DNA from: Paracoccaceae bacterium
Lineage (GTDB): Bacteria; Pseudomonadota; Alphaproteobacteria; Rhodobacterales; Rhodobacteraceae
DNA: 64,000 nt
Direction of reading: 5' to 3'
Assembly: GCA_024304985.1 (NCBI GenBank)
Contig: JAMWZC010000004.1
Location: forward strand, 411,869 to 475,868
The translations under genes were made by a program, and so were the position numbers. Shown one piece after another: positions 19,484 to 28,322 of this stretch. Every line of letters starts with the position of its first letter. Position 1 is the first letter of the stretch. Below the pieces are notes generated by a model. That model had not been told where the DNA came from. It saw only the letters and a program-made list of their open reading frames with translations, and made no database searches.

Positions 19484-20530
19484 TCATTCGTTGTTGGCGA
19501 ATGCGCGCAGGACCGGATCATCCATGACCATCTGCATGAAGCGATTGTCGATGTAATCCTCGGCAGCGGGGGTGGACTCGGTCGTCCCGACCGAGGTCAT
19601 GAAGTCCCCGATCGCGGTCAGCCACTGATCCACGTCGCTGGCGCCTGCGTCACGGCTCATCAGCGCCAGTTGCTCTTCCAGCGGGAAAGTGGGACGCAAA
19701 TCGAACTCGGCATTCACCGCCGCGTCGGAAATCTCGACACCGCCCTCCGAGTAGAAATCGACCAGCATCTCGCGTGCCTTCTCGGGGTTCTGCTTGGACC
19801 AGACCACACCGCGCAGGAAGGTGGCCAGCACCTTGGCCACCAATTCGGGACTTTCCTCGGCAAAACCGGGACGCACGACCAGCGCCCCCGGCACGATGGC
19901 ACCCGCATCGGCACCGGAGCACAGATAGTCGCTGTCGGCCTTTTCCTGCAGCGTATAGGTGTTGGGTGCCCAGACACCGGCCAGCTTGCCCTCGTTGGCG
20001 ATCACAGCGGTGATCACCTGCGCCTGACCAAGGTTGACGAATTCCACGTCATCCTGCGACAGGCCAAACTTCTGCAGACAGGAACGGGTTGCGAAATCCA
20101 CCGTCGAGTTGGTGGTCAGCAGGACCCGCTCGCCCTTCATGGACATGGGATCGGCACGGAACTGCTCGATCACGTCATTGCGCGCCATCAGCGCGTTGCC
20201 CTTGCTCTCGTCATTGGTCAGGCCGATGGTCTTGAGGCCGAAACGCGCGGCCCCCAGAACAGCCGGCACCGAGCCCGTGCCGCCGACATCCCAGTCGTTG
20301 GCCTGTGCCGCCGCGATCTGCGGCGCACCTGCGGGGAAGGTGGTGAAGCTGGGATCCAGACCCACCTCGGCCCACCAGTCCATTTCTGTCGCCAGATGGA
20401 ACGGCAACGCCCAATAAAGAGCAGGCTGATAGCTCAGGTTGATCGGCGTCAGATCCTGCGCCTGCGCCGGAGCATAGGCCCCGAACGCGCACACGGTTGT
20501 CAGTGCCATTGCCTTGAAAGTCATTTTCAT
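19484..20530 (-). CDS. ABC transporter substrate-binding protein, sulfonate/taurine/nitrate type
   Basis: This 348-aa periplasmic protein has a signal peptide (MKMTFKAMALTTVCAFGAYAPAQA, cleavage near residue 24) and an NMT1/SsuA-like two-lobed domain (PINLSYQPALYWALPFHLATEMDWWAEVGLDP). GGGAGGAG precedes the ATG. It lies downstream of its ATPase and two permeases and upstream of hpsN, so DHPS or another C3 sulfonate is the expected ligand (inference). Placing the binding protein last in the transporter block gives it a separate hairpin-flanked segment. Confidence 0.87.
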   Translation of the reverse strand: MKMTFKAMALTTVCAFGAYAPAQAQDLTPINLSYQPALYWALPFHLATEMDWWAEVGLDPSFTTFPAGAPQIAAAQANDWDVGGTGSVPAVLGAARFGLKTIGLTNDESKGNALMARNDVIEQFRADPMSMKGERVLLTTNSTVDFATRSCLQKFGLSQDDVEFVNLGQAQVITAVIANEGKLAGVWAPNTYTLQEKADSDYLCSGADAGAIVPGALVVRPGFAEESPELVAKVLATFLRGVVWSKQNPEKAREMLVDFYSEGGVEISDAAVNAEFDLRPTFPLEEQLALMSRDAGASDVDQWLTAIGDFMTSVGTTESTPAAEDYIDNRFMQMVMDDPVLRAFANNE

Positions 20531-20578
20531 TGCGGGTTCTCCTCCCCTGTTGTGGTCCTGTTTTCCGTCTTGTGATGG

Positions 20579-21376
20579 TCAGGCGTGTTGGTCCGCCTTT
20601 TCCTCGCGCAGGCTGCGCCAGATCTGCGTGCGCAGATGCACGAAGCTTTCGAGGTCCATCACATCCTCGATCTTCTCGTGACTGTCCCAGTCCTCGGCCT
20701 TGCGGATACTGGCGATATCCAGCACCTCCTTGATGCGGCCGGGGGCCCGGGTCATGATGACAACACGGTCTGCCAGATAGACGGCTTCCTCGACCGCGTG
20801 GGTGATGAACAGCACGGTGCGCGGGTTCTTGCGGGCCAGACGCACCAGTTCCTCCTGCATGACGACGCGGGTCTGCGCGTCCAGCGCCCCGAAAGGCTCG
20901 TCCATCAGAAGAACATCCGGGTCCAGAACATAGGCCCGCGCGATGGCGACACGCTGCTGCATCCCCCCCGAAAGCTGATGCGGGAAATGCTCGGCATAGG
21001 GTTCAAGGTTCATCAGGTTGAGGATGGCGGCAATGCGTGACTGCCGTTCCGCCTTGGGCACATTCAGATTGCGCAGGCCAATGTCGATATTGTCATAGAC
21101 CGATTTCCACGGAAACAGCGCGAATTGCTGGAACACCACGGCACGGTTCGGGCCGGGCCGTTTGATCGGCGTGCCATCGACCATGACAGCGCCGTCCGTC
21201 GGATTGTCGAACCCCGCCACCAACCGCAGGCAGGTGGTCTTGCCGCATCCCGAGGGGCCAACGATGGCCACGAATTCCTTGTCGGCAATCTCGAGGTTGA
21301 TGTCCTTCAGCGCCACGAAGCCGGATTCTTTCGGACCGAAGACCTTGCCGACGTTCTTGAACTGGATCACGCCCAT
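20579..21376 (-). CDS. ABC transporter ATP-binding protein, SsuB/TauB type
   Basis: This 265-aa ATPase has Walker A GPSGCGKTT, signature [14 protein letters not shown], Walker B VLLMDEPFGALD and H-loop FITHAVEEAVYLADR, all intact. The N terminus (MGVIQFKNVGKVFGPKESGF) matches the nitrate/sulfonate/taurine subfamily. It energises the import complex formed by the two adjacent permeases. Confidence 0.9.
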   Translation of the reverse strand: MGVIQFKNVGKVFGPKESGFVALKDINLEIADKEFVAIVGPSGCGKTTCLRLVAGFDNPTDGAVMVDGTPIKRPGPNRAVVFQQFALFPWKSVYDNIDIGLRNLNVPKAERQSRIAAILNLMNLEPYAEHFPHQLSGGMQQRVAIARAYVLDPDVLLMDEPFGALDAQTRVVMQEELVRLARKNPRTVLFITHAVEEAVYLADRVVIMTRAPGRIKEVLDIASIRKAEDWDSHEKIEDVMDLESFVHLRTQIWRSLREEKADQHA

Positions 21377-21401
21377 GTCGCTTGCTTCCTTGTATTTTCT
21401 G

Positions 21402-22187
21402 TCAGTTTTCCAGGCCGCGCTTGCGCAGGATGACCCGCTCTGCCAGGCGCAAAGAGCTGTCCAAAGCCAGCCCGACCAGACCGATCGCGACCATGCCGGA
21501 CATCACCGTTGTGGTTGAGATATTGGCCTGCCCCTGCACCATCAGGTAGCCGACCCCGGCAGAGGCGACGATCAGTTCGGCGCCCACCAGCGACTGCCAG
21601 CCCAAGCCTGCCGAAACGCGCAGACCCGAGATGATGGACGGGACCGAGGACGGCACCAGCACCTCGCGGATCACACGATGCGACGGCGTGCCCAGCATGT
21701 TTGCCGCCTCGATCAGGCGGGGATCAACGAATTTCGCCCCACGATAGGCGTTGATCACGCAAGGCGGAAACGCCCCGGCAAAGATGATCATGATCGGCCC
21801 GCCAATACCCGTGCCGAACCACAGCGCGGCAAAGGGCACCCATGCGATGGGCGCAACGAACCGCAGGGCATCGAACAGTGGCGACACGATCTCGTCCAGC
21901 AGACGATACCAGCCCATCAGCAGCCCAAGGGGAATGCCGACCACTGCCGCCAGAATGAACCCATAGGCGAAGCGCTCGAAGCTGGCGAGCATGTGACCAA
22001 GCAGTGTCGCCCCCGCAAAACGCCGGTCCAACAGAGTTGTGAAACGGTCATAGACTTCAAGTGGCGAAGGCAGAAAAACCCGCGGCACCAGCCCGCTGAT
22101 GGCCAACCCGTGCCACAGGCCAATGAACAGGATCAGGCCACCGAAACCCAGAAGAACAGATTGCCTGAAAGAGATCCGCTTGTTCAT
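21402..22187 (-). CDS. ABC transporter permease, SsuC/TauC type (second of two)
   Basis: This 261-aa permease has about six membrane segments and the EAA coupling loop EAANMLGTPSHRVIREVLVP near residue 165. It follows a paralogous permease gene after 4 bases. SsuC/TauC systems normally carry one permease gene and use a homodimer, so this pair probably forms a heterodimer. Confidence 0.88.
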   Translation of the reverse strand: MNKRISFRQSVLLGFGGLILFIGLWHGLAISGLVPRVFLPSPLEVYDRFTTLLDRRFAGATLLGHMLASFERFAYGFILAAVVGIPLGLLMGWYRLLDEIVSPLFDALRFVAPIAWVPFAALWFGTGIGGPIMIIFAGAFPPCVINAYRGAKFVDPRLIEAANMLGTPSHRVIREVLVPSSVPSIISGLRVSAGLGWQSLVGAELIVASAGVGYLMVQGQANISTTTVMSGMVAIGLVGLALDSSLRLAERVILRKRGLEN

Positions 22188-22191
22188 CGCC

Positions 22192-22974
22192 CTACCCTTT
22201 CGCCGCCAGCGCAGCCGTGTTCCAGCTCATCACACGGGCTTCAGCCATGCCCAGAGCGCGCGTTGTCGCCCAGCCCAGGATGGCGACCGCCCCCATGCCC
22301 ACAAGGATCATGCCCGGATAGAGATCCTGCTGCGCCACGTTCAGAACTCGGCCCAAGCCATAGAACGCCCCGACAAGTTCCGCCGCGACCAGCGTGGTCC
22401 ATGACGCCTGTAGCGACAGCCGCAGGCCGGTGAACATCATGGGGCTTGCCCCCGGCACCAGCACCTCGGTGACAAAACGCATCCTGGGCATGCCCAGCAT
22501 ATAGGCCGCCTCGATCACCGGACGGTCAATGTTGCGCACCCCGGCAAAGGTGTTGATCACCGACGGCACGAAGGCCGCGAACCAGATCACAAGGATCTTC
22601 GCGGCATCCCCAAGGCCCAGCCACAGGATCGCCAGCGGGATCCATGCCAGTGGCGGGATCGGGCGGATGATCAGGAAAACCGGATTGATGAGAGCCTCGG
22701 CCCGGCGGCTCCACCCCATCAGCAGCCCGAGAGGAACCCCGGTTATGATTGCAAAGACAAAGCCCATCACGACCAGGCGCAACGAGTTGTAGGCGTGCAG
22801 CAACAGGTCTCCGCCGCCATAGCCACGCCCGGACACGTGGATCAAGGCCGACCAAGTTTCCGCGGGCGAGGGAAACCGTCCGGACGGGATCACCCCAAAG
22901 ACCGAGGTCACCATCAGCCAGATCAAACCCACAATCAGGATCGTGACGAACCCTATGGCAACCCTGCGCGACAC
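22192..22974 (-). CDS. ABC transporter permease, SsuC/TauC type (first of two)
   Basis: This 260-aa permease has about six membrane segments and the EAA loop EAAYMLGMPRMRFVTEVLVP. GTG at 22974 is the start, with GGAGG about 7 bases upstream. It is first gene of an eight-gene minus-strand operon (two permeases, ATPase, binding protein, hpsN, aminotransferase, SDR, zinc dehydrogenase). It is divergent from a LacI regulator with a LacI-type operator in the 135-bp gap. Confidence 0.87.
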   Translation of the reverse strand: MSRRVAIGFVTILIVGLIWLMVTSVFGVIPSGRFPSPAETWSALIHVSGRGYGGGDLLLHAYNSLRLVVMGFVFAIITGVPLGLLMGWSRRAEALINPVFLIIRPIPPLAWIPLAILWLGLGDAAKILVIWFAAFVPSVINTFAGVRNIDRPVIEAAYMLGMPRMRFVTEVLVPGASPMMFTGLRLSLQASWTTLVAAELVGAFYGLGRVLNVAQQDLYPGMILVGMGAVAILGWATTRALGMAEARVMSWNTAALAAKG

Positions 22975-22993
22975 TGTTCTTCCTCCCTCGTTA

Positions 22994-23007
22994 TGTAAAC
23001 GCTTTCA
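22994..23007. promoter_or_regulatory. LacI/GalR-type operator
   Basis: TGTAAACGCTTTCA is a near-palindrome with central CG and half-sites TGTAAAC/TGAAAGC, the classic LacI-family pattern. It lies 20 bp from the GTG of the transporter/hpsN operon and about 100 bp from the LacI gene start, so repressor binding would block the operon promoter. Confidence 0.72.
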
Positions 23008-23109
23008 TATCATTTGCAGGCATGTCAACTTTTTTTGCCCTTGATTTGGGCAAATTTTGAATCTAGCACTCGAAACAGTATGTAAATTTTTCATCCCCGG
23101 ACTGAAAAC

Positions 23110-24129
23110 ATGTCACCAAAGCGCAAAGCCACCCTGACGGACATCGCACGGGAATCAGGCACCTCGATCGCCACCGTCTCGCGCGCCATGTCGCAACCCG
23201 GTTTGGTGCAACCAGACACGCTGGAACGGGTACGGCAGGTGGCTGTCCGCCTTGGCTACGTCCCCAACCGCCGCGCACGGGCACTGGTCTCGGGTCGGTC
23301 AAACACGATCGGCGTGGTGGTGCCCACGCTCAACAGCCCGATTTTCTCGGCCGCGCTGCAGGAGATGCAGAAGGCGTTCTCATCGAACGGATACCAGTTG
23401 CTGATCGCCTCGCATGAATACGACACCGCTGCTGAAGCCGCCGCCCTCAGCCAGTTGATCTCGCATGGTGTCGATGGGCTTGTCGTTGTAGGCGCGGCAC
23501 GTCCACAATCGACATGGGCGATGATCAACACAGCTGAAATACCGCTTGTTCAGCTTTGGGAAGGGCGGGAGGGTTATGACCGCGTTCTTGTCGACAGCTT
23601 CGAAGCCGGTGTTCTTGTGGCGAGGCACCTACTTGACCTTGGGCACAAGAAGCTCGGCGTCATTTGTGGGAAACTGCAGAACAACGACCGCCAAACGGCG
23701 CGCGTGAATGGTATCCGCAGCGCGCTGGCGGAACGGGGGCTGCACCTTCCAAACTCTCAGGTCAGCGAACAACCCCTCACGATCTCGGCCGGACGCAGCG
23801 GATGCATGACGCTGCTGGAATTGGTGCCACGACCGACGGCGATTATCGGCACAGTCGATATGCTTGCCATCGGCGCCATGATCGAAGCTCAGGGCCGCGG
23901 AATCCCTGTCCCCGAGATGGTTTCATTTGCCGGAATCGACAACGTGGATGTGACTGCACACCTGTCACCGTCCCTGACGACAGTGGATATGCCCGCGGCC
24001 AGCATAGGCTCGGAAGCGGCCGCTTTGATGTTGAGCCGACTGGATGGCATCAAGGAAGGGACAGATCAGGCTGTCCAATTGCCCATCAGCCTGGTTGTTC
24101 GCCATTCGACCACTCGCTCACCGCTTTGA
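23110..24129 (+). CDS. LacI-family transcriptional regulator
   Basis: This 339-aa regulator has an N-terminal helix-turn-helix and hinge (TLTDIARESGTSIATVSRAMS, VAVRLGYVPNRRARALVSGRSNTIGVVVPTL) and a periplasmic-binding-like effector domain from about residue 60 to the end. It is divergent from the ABC/hpsN operon. The operator-like dyad in between points to local control, probably with a sulfonate as inducer (inference). Confidence 0.9.
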   Translation: MSPKRKATLTDIARESGTSIATVSRAMSQPGLVQPDTLERVRQVAVRLGYVPNRRARALVSGRSNTIGVVVPTLNSPIFSAALQEMQKAFSSNGYQLLIASHEYDTAAEAAALSQLISHGVDGLVVVGAARPQSTWAMINTAEIPLVQLWEGREGYDRVLVDSFEAGVLVARHLLDLGHKKLGVICGKLQNNDRQTARVNGIRSALAERGLHLPNSQVSEQPLTISAGRSGCMTLLELVPRPTAIIGTVDMLAIGAMIEAQGRGIPVPEMVSFAGIDNVDVTAHLSPSLTTVDMPAASIGSEAAALMLSRLDGIKEGTDQAVQLPISLVVRHSTTRSPL

Positions 24130-24252
24130 CCTGAGCGCCACAAGCGGCCCCACGGCAGCCGATCTTGACTCCGCAGAAGGACAAATCTGCCCATCCGCTG
24201 CGCGCCCAACCCCAGCGGGATCAAACTAAGCCGTTGTTTTTAAGGGGGTAAG

Positions 24253-24329
24253 TGGCGGACTGGGGAGGATTCGAACCCCCGACCCCTTGATTCGTAGTCA
24301 AGTACTCTATCCAACTGAGCTACCAGTCC
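24253..24329 (-). tRNA. tRNA-Arg (anticodon ACG)
   Basis: A cloverleaf reads on the minus strand: acceptor GGACTGG/CCAGTCC, D-arm TAGCTCAGTTGGATAGAG, anticodon stem CTTGA/TCAAG with loop CTACGAA (ACG), T-arm GGGGGTTCGAATCCTCCCC, discriminator G and encoded CCA. It decodes CGU/CGC/CGA after A-to-I editing. Its 3' end faces the sulfonate island. Confidence 0.95.
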
Positions 24330-24432
24330 GTGGAGGCGGGGTTTAGACTCAAGCCTCGGGCTTGGCAAGGGGCGAATACGGATTTTTCTTTTAAGTCCCA
24401 GCGCGCTGAAATCGCAGCTGAGCTGCCGGGGA

Positions 24433-25812
24433 TCAGTTGCCTTCCTTGGGAAGCGTGATCAGGAAGGTCGTTCCCTCGGGGCCGGTCTGCTCCAAGGCAA
24501 GCAGACCGCCATGACCACGGATCAGGTCCTGGGCGATCACAAGGCCAAGTCCCGAGCCGCCCTTGCGTGCGCCGCCCTGAAAGGGCTGGAACAGATGTTC
24601 GCGCGCCTTCGACGGCAGACCGGGGCCGGTATCGCTGACGCGGATGACCCATGCCTCGCCCTCATCCGATGCGGCCACGCTGATCTCACCCGCTTTGCCG
24701 GTCTGGGCAATGGCCTGGCGCGCGTTGCGCACAAGGTTGAAGATCACGCGGAACAACTGCTCGGGGTCGGCCTTCACCATCAACGTGGCGGGCACATCTT
24801 CGGACAGGCTGATATCGGCATCGCCCACGGCAAGTCTTTCGCTGTCCAGAACATCGGATACGACATCCAGCAGAATGACATCCCGCAGCTTGGGCGCAGG
24901 CTCCTCTGCCTTGCCGAAGGCCAGCGTGCTTTCACACAGATGCACCGCCCGGGTGATCGAGTTCACCAGTTTCGGTGCCAGCCGCTTGACGGCGGGATCC
25001 TCCGACATCTCGATCCGGTCCACGAAAAGTTGCGCCGATGTCAGCATGTTGCGCAGGTCGTGACTGACCTTGGCCACCGCACCACCAAGCTGCGCCAGCC
25101 GCTCTTTCTGCTTGAGCGAGCTGGTGAGCTGGGTCTGCAGGCTTTGCAAGGCATCTTCAGCCTGCCGCAACTCGGTGATGCCCGAGGTCGGCTCGATGAT
25201 GCGTCGCCCATCTTCGGGCGCTTCGGCGTAGTGGGTCATGGCGCGGGCCACGCGGGCGATGGGCATCACCAGCAGACGCTGCACCGCAAGGAACAGCAAT
25301 GTCGCGGTGAAGATCGAGATCACAGCCGACAGGATCAGGATACGCACCCCATAGTCCAGCATCGCCGCGCGCAAGGGACCGGATTCCATTGTCACTTCAA
25401 TCAGCAACCCGGCCTCGCGTGTCGGATTGCCAATCACCCGGATCACTTCCGGGTCAGGGTCCCACAGTTGCGCCAACCCGTCGCGGATCAATTCCAGCGC
25501 GGGCGGATCGCGCAGATCATAGGTGCGGTCAACCGCCTGCGGCATGGGCGAGGCCAGGATCAACTGCCGCGCCTCGTCACGCCGCAGAACGACGTTGAAC
25601 ACCTCGGCGTTGCGCAGCAGTTCCTCTTCCAGATCGGGCGAGATGACCTCATCAGCCAGCAGGGCCAGGCTGGCGATCTGGGCCCGCTCCAGACGCAGGA
25701 GCAGATAGTCCTCGCGAAAGCGCGCCACGGACGGAACAAAGATCAGGACCTCGGCCAGCATCACGAAGATGATGGTCAGGATCAGGAACCGTCCCGAAAG
25801 CGAATGCAGCAT
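24433..25812 (-). CDS. Sensor histidine kinase
   Basis: This 459-aa membrane kinase has membrane segments at about residues 8-28 and 156-178 flanking a periplasmic sensor region. These are followed by a HAMP-like linker, a coiled coil near 215-240, the H-box KVSHDLRN (His251), the N-box FNLVRNARQAI, G1 SDTGPGLP and G2 GGSGLGLVIAQDLI. ATG at 25812 is preferred over TTG one codon upstream. It lies 18 bases after the disulfide-reductase gene, as third gene of that operon. No response regulator is adjacent, so it is an orphan here. The signal is unknown; membrane or redox stress is suggested only by its neighbours. Confidence 0.88.
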   Translation of the reverse strand: MLHSLSGRFLILTIIFVMLAEVLIFVPSVARFREDYLLLRLERAQIASLALLADEVISPDLEEELLRNAEVFNVVLRRDEARQLILASPMPQAVDRTYDLRDPPALELIRDGLAQLWDPDPEVIRVIGNPTREAGLLIEVTMESGPLRAAMLDYGVRILILSAVISIFTATLLFLAVQRLLVMPIARVARAMTHYAEAPEDGRRIIEPTSGITELRQAEDALQSLQTQLTSSLKQKERLAQLGGAVAKVSHDLRNMLTSAQLFVDRIEMSEDPAVKRLAPKLVNSITRAVHLCESTLAFGKAEEPAPKLRDVILLDVVSDVLDSERLAVGDADISLSEDVPATLMVKADPEQLFRVIFNLVRNARQAIAQTGKAGEISVAASDEGEAWVIRVSDTGPGLPSKAREHLFQPFQGGARKGGSGLGLVIAQDLIRGHGGLLALEQTGPEGTTFLITLPKEGN

Positions 25813-25830
25813 CAATGCCTCTTTACTGGA

Positions 25831-27249
25831 TCACGGCAGCCACTTCTGCACCAGACCCACAACCCGTTTCACCACAGGGTTATCAAACAGTCGTGGCGAG
25901 AAATAGGCCCCCGCCGCGCGTTTATTGATCTCGGAGATGGTGGGATAGGGCGCAACCATGCCAGCCACGGCAGACATTTTGAGGTTGTTGGCAATCGCCA
26001 TTGACCAAAGCGTGATCAACTCGCCCGCCTGATGCCCCACGATGGAGGCGCCCACGGGACGGCCCTTGTAAACCATGACCTTGATCAGGCCCTTGGTTTG
26101 CAATGTGGCAATGGCGCGATCATTGTGATGATAGGCGAAGCGGGCTACTTCGAGCGCGGCGCCATGGGTTTTGCGCGCCTCGGCCTCGGTCAGGCCGACC
26201 TGCGCCAGTTCGGGGTCGGTATAGGTGGCCCATGGGATATGGGCGGTTTTCTGCCGGGCGGGCAGGCCGAACAGCGCCTGACGGATGATCAGCCCTGCGT
26301 GATACCCTGCGACATGGGTGAATTGCATCCCGCCTGCCACGTCGCCGATAGCAAAGACACGCTTGTTCGTGGTGCGCATCCGATCATCCACCTTGATGCC
26401 GGCCTTTGTGGTGGCGATGCCTGCCGCGTCGAGGTTCAGCTTTTCGGTATTGGATTTGCGCCCCACCGCGATCAGCAAATGGGTGCCCTTGAAGACACGT
26501 CCGTCCTTGACCGCGACCTCGATCGCCCCGGCTTCTCCCCGAATTTCGGCGGCCAGAGCATCCTCGGCGATGGTAATCCCCTCGGAGCGGAGGTGATCCA
26601 GCACCACGGCGGCCAGTTCCGGATCGTCTTTGCCCAGCGCCTTGGCACCTTCGATCACGGTGACATCGCAGCCCAGCCGCCGATGCGCCTGCGCCATTTC
26701 CATCCCGATAGGACCGCCGCCAATGATCAACAAGTGATCCGGTTTTTCGCGCAGGTCGAACAGGGTTTCGTTGGTCAGATAAGGCACCCTGTCCAGACCG
26801 GGAATCGGCGGCACCAGCGGGCTGGACCCGGTGGCGATCACGATCCGCCGCGCGGTGATAGTATCATCACCCGCCTGCACCGTGTTCGGCCCGGAAAAAT
26901 GGCCAAAGGCACGGATCACCTTGACGCCAAGCCCTTCGAACCGCTCCTGACTGTCGACAGGTTCGATTTGCGCAATGACGCGGGCCACATGATCCTTGGC
27001 CGCCGCATAGTCGATCTGCGGGGCAACCGGGGTGATCCCCATCGCGGCACCTGCCGTCATCGCATGGGCGGCATGCCCCGCCGCCAGCAGCGCCTTGGAG
27101 GGCACGCAGCCATAGTTCAGGCAATCGCCGCCCATCTTGTGACCCTCCAGCAGGATCACATCCGCGCCCATCTGCACGGCCCCGGCCGCGACCGACAATC
27201 CGCCAGAGCCCGCACCGATCACCAGAATATCCGTCTTGAGCATTGCCAT
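25831..27249 (-). CDS. FAD-dependent disulfide oxidoreductase (mercuric reductase/dihydrolipoamide dehydrogenase-like)
   Basis: This 472-aa flavoprotein has the FAD motif ILVIGAGSGGLSVAAG (residues 8-23), the redox pair Cys43/Cys48 in GGDCLNYGCVPSK, the NAD motif LIIGGGPIGMEMAQ and the second FAD motif VFAIGDVAGG. The MerA metal-binding C-terminal Cys pair is absent (it ends KRVVGLVQKWLP). It is not beside 2-oxoacid dehydrogenase genes, so a role as ordinary Lpd is unlikely. It overlaps the TMEM64 gene by one base, a pairing often seen in proteobacteria. The substrate is unknown. Confidence 0.85.
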   Translation of the reverse strand: MAMLKTDILVIGAGSGGLSVAAGAVQMGADVILLEGHKMGGDCLNYGCVPSKALLAAGHAAHAMTAGAAMGITPVAPQIDYAAAKDHVARVIAQIEPVDSQERFEGLGVKVIRAFGHFSGPNTVQAGDDTITARRIVIATGSSPLVPPIPGLDRVPYLTNETLFDLREKPDHLLIIGGGPIGMEMAQAHRRLGCDVTVIEGAKALGKDDPELAAVVLDHLRSEGITIAEDALAAEIRGEAGAIEVAVKDGRVFKGTHLLIAVGRKSNTEKLNLDAAGIATTKAGIKVDDRMRTTNKRVFAIGDVAGGMQFTHVAGYHAGLIIRQALFGLPARQKTAHIPWATYTDPELAQVGLTEAEARKTHGAALEVARFAYHHNDRAIATLQTKGLIKVMVYKGRPVGASIVGHQAGELITLWSMAIANNLKMSAVAGMVAPYPTISEINKRAAGAYFSPRLFDNPVVKRVVGLVQKWLP

Positions 27250-27998
27250 CACAGGGCCTTTCCGCGACGCAGCGCCTTGATGAGAATGGGAAGCAACGCC
27301 AGCAGGCAAAGACCCAGCAAGGGCAGCAGGATCTGCGGTTCGAAGATGATGCCGAGGTTCGGCGTCTCGCCCCGCTCGAACACCTGCCCAAGCCCGGCAC
27401 CGACCGAAGTGTAGACAACCCCTCCCGGAATGATCCCCAGAAAGGTGGAGATCACGAAACGGTTGAGCGGCACGCCCACCAGAGCGGGCACCAGATTGGC
27501 CACGAAGAAGGGGACCGCAGGCACAAGGCGTATCAGGAACAGCATCGACCACTGATTCTCGTCGATCCCATCCTTGATGCGCTTGACCGTGCCTTCGCCG
27601 GTTTCCATCTTTGCCGCCAGACGCTCGCCCAGCCCCCAGCGGGCAGCCAGAAAGATCAGCGTGGCCCCGATGGTTGCGGCAGTCACATTGAACAAGGCAC
27701 CGGGAAAGGTCGCAAACAGAAAACCACCAGTCAGCGTCGCGATCGTCGCGCCGGGCAAAGAGAACGCCACGATCAGGACATAGGACAGCATGAACAGAAG
27801 GACCGTGAGCGCGTAATTTGCGTCCCTGAACGCCAGCAGCGCCTCGCGGTTGTCGCGCAACGCCTCGAAGGTCAGGGTATCGCGCAGGGTGAAGGCACCG
27901 ATCCCTGCAACGATCAGGATCGCGATCAAGGGCAATCGACGGGCGATCCCCCCCGCGCTCTCCTTGTCCGGGGGCATTTTATCTGTTGCTTCGCTCAT
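27249..27998 (-). CDS. TVP38/TMEM64-family membrane protein
   Basis: This 249-aa protein has about six hydrophobic segments and a DedA/VTT-type domain (FSLPGATIATLTGGFLFATFPGALFNVTAATIGATL; RLVPAVPFFVANLVPALVGVPLNRFVISTFLGIIPGG). Related VTT proteins act as lipid scramblases or transporters. First gene of the three-gene operon with the disulfide reductase and sensor kinase. Function is not certain. Confidence 0.87.
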   Translation of the reverse strand: MSEATDKMPPDKESAGGIARRLPLIAILIVAGIGAFTLRDTLTFEALRDNREALLAFRDANYALTVLLFMLSYVLIVAFSLPGATIATLTGGFLFATFPGALFNVTAATIGATLIFLAARWGLGERLAAKMETGEGTVKRIKDGIDENQWSMLFLIRLVPAVPFFVANLVPALVGVPLNRFVISTFLGIIPGGVVYTSVGAGLGQVFERGETPNLGIIFEPQILLPLLGLCLLALLPILIKALRRGKAL

Positions 27999-28322
27999 GT
28001 GGCAGGGTCCTTGAATGCGCTTTGGTCGCCAAGATGCGCGGAGCGGTCAGACAATGACAGGCTTTTGCGCCAGGCTTCACGCGCGCTTGATCCCGGGTGA
28101 CGAAAGCCGTGAAGATTTCGCCCGTTTTCACACGAATTGAAACATTCACCGCAAACCCGGCTGCGATCTGGCCCCATCTGTCGTGTTTTTTGTTGCAAAA
28201 CCACGCGAAAACCGGCGGGCACGGTTTGACTTGGGCAAAACCCCTGTCTATAGGACGGGCTTCGAATAACTCGGGCCGGCGCGAATCTCGCGCACTTCGG
28301 CATTTGAATTGGAGACGGAGCG
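27999..28322. promoter_or_regulatory. Divergent intergenic region upstream of rpmH
   Basis: This 324-bp gap lies between the TMEM64 operon (minus) and rpmH (plus). It holds the rpmH promoter at 28226-28254. I see no convincing gene, tRNA, repeat or DnaA-box cluster in the rest. Confidence 0.6.
28226..28254 (+). promoter_or_regulatory. Sigma70-type promoter for rpmH-rnpA-yidD
   Basis: TTGACT (28226-28231), a 17-bp spacer and TATAGG (28249-28254) make a good housekeeping promoter about 70 bp upstream of the rpmH start codon. Confidence 0.65.

Noticed and set aside
23082..23094. Second LacI-like half-site (TGTAAATTTTTCA) before the LacI gene
   Set aside because: It lacks the central CG and is one base shorter than the clear site at 22994-23007; AT-rich chance match.
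24195..24218. Terminator after the LacI gene
   Set aside because: CCGCTG/CAGCGG gives only a 6-bp stem with a 12-nt loop, and the T-run is about 18 bases further on.
24130..24252. Direct repeat of the tRNA-Arg 3' end (att site)
   Set aside because: No second copy was seen beside the tRNA or at the left part of the island, so no attachment site is claimed.
27999..28322. Replication origin near rpmH
   Set aside because: rpmH-rnpA can lie near oriC, but no dnaA gene or DnaA-box cluster is visible in the 324-bp gap.
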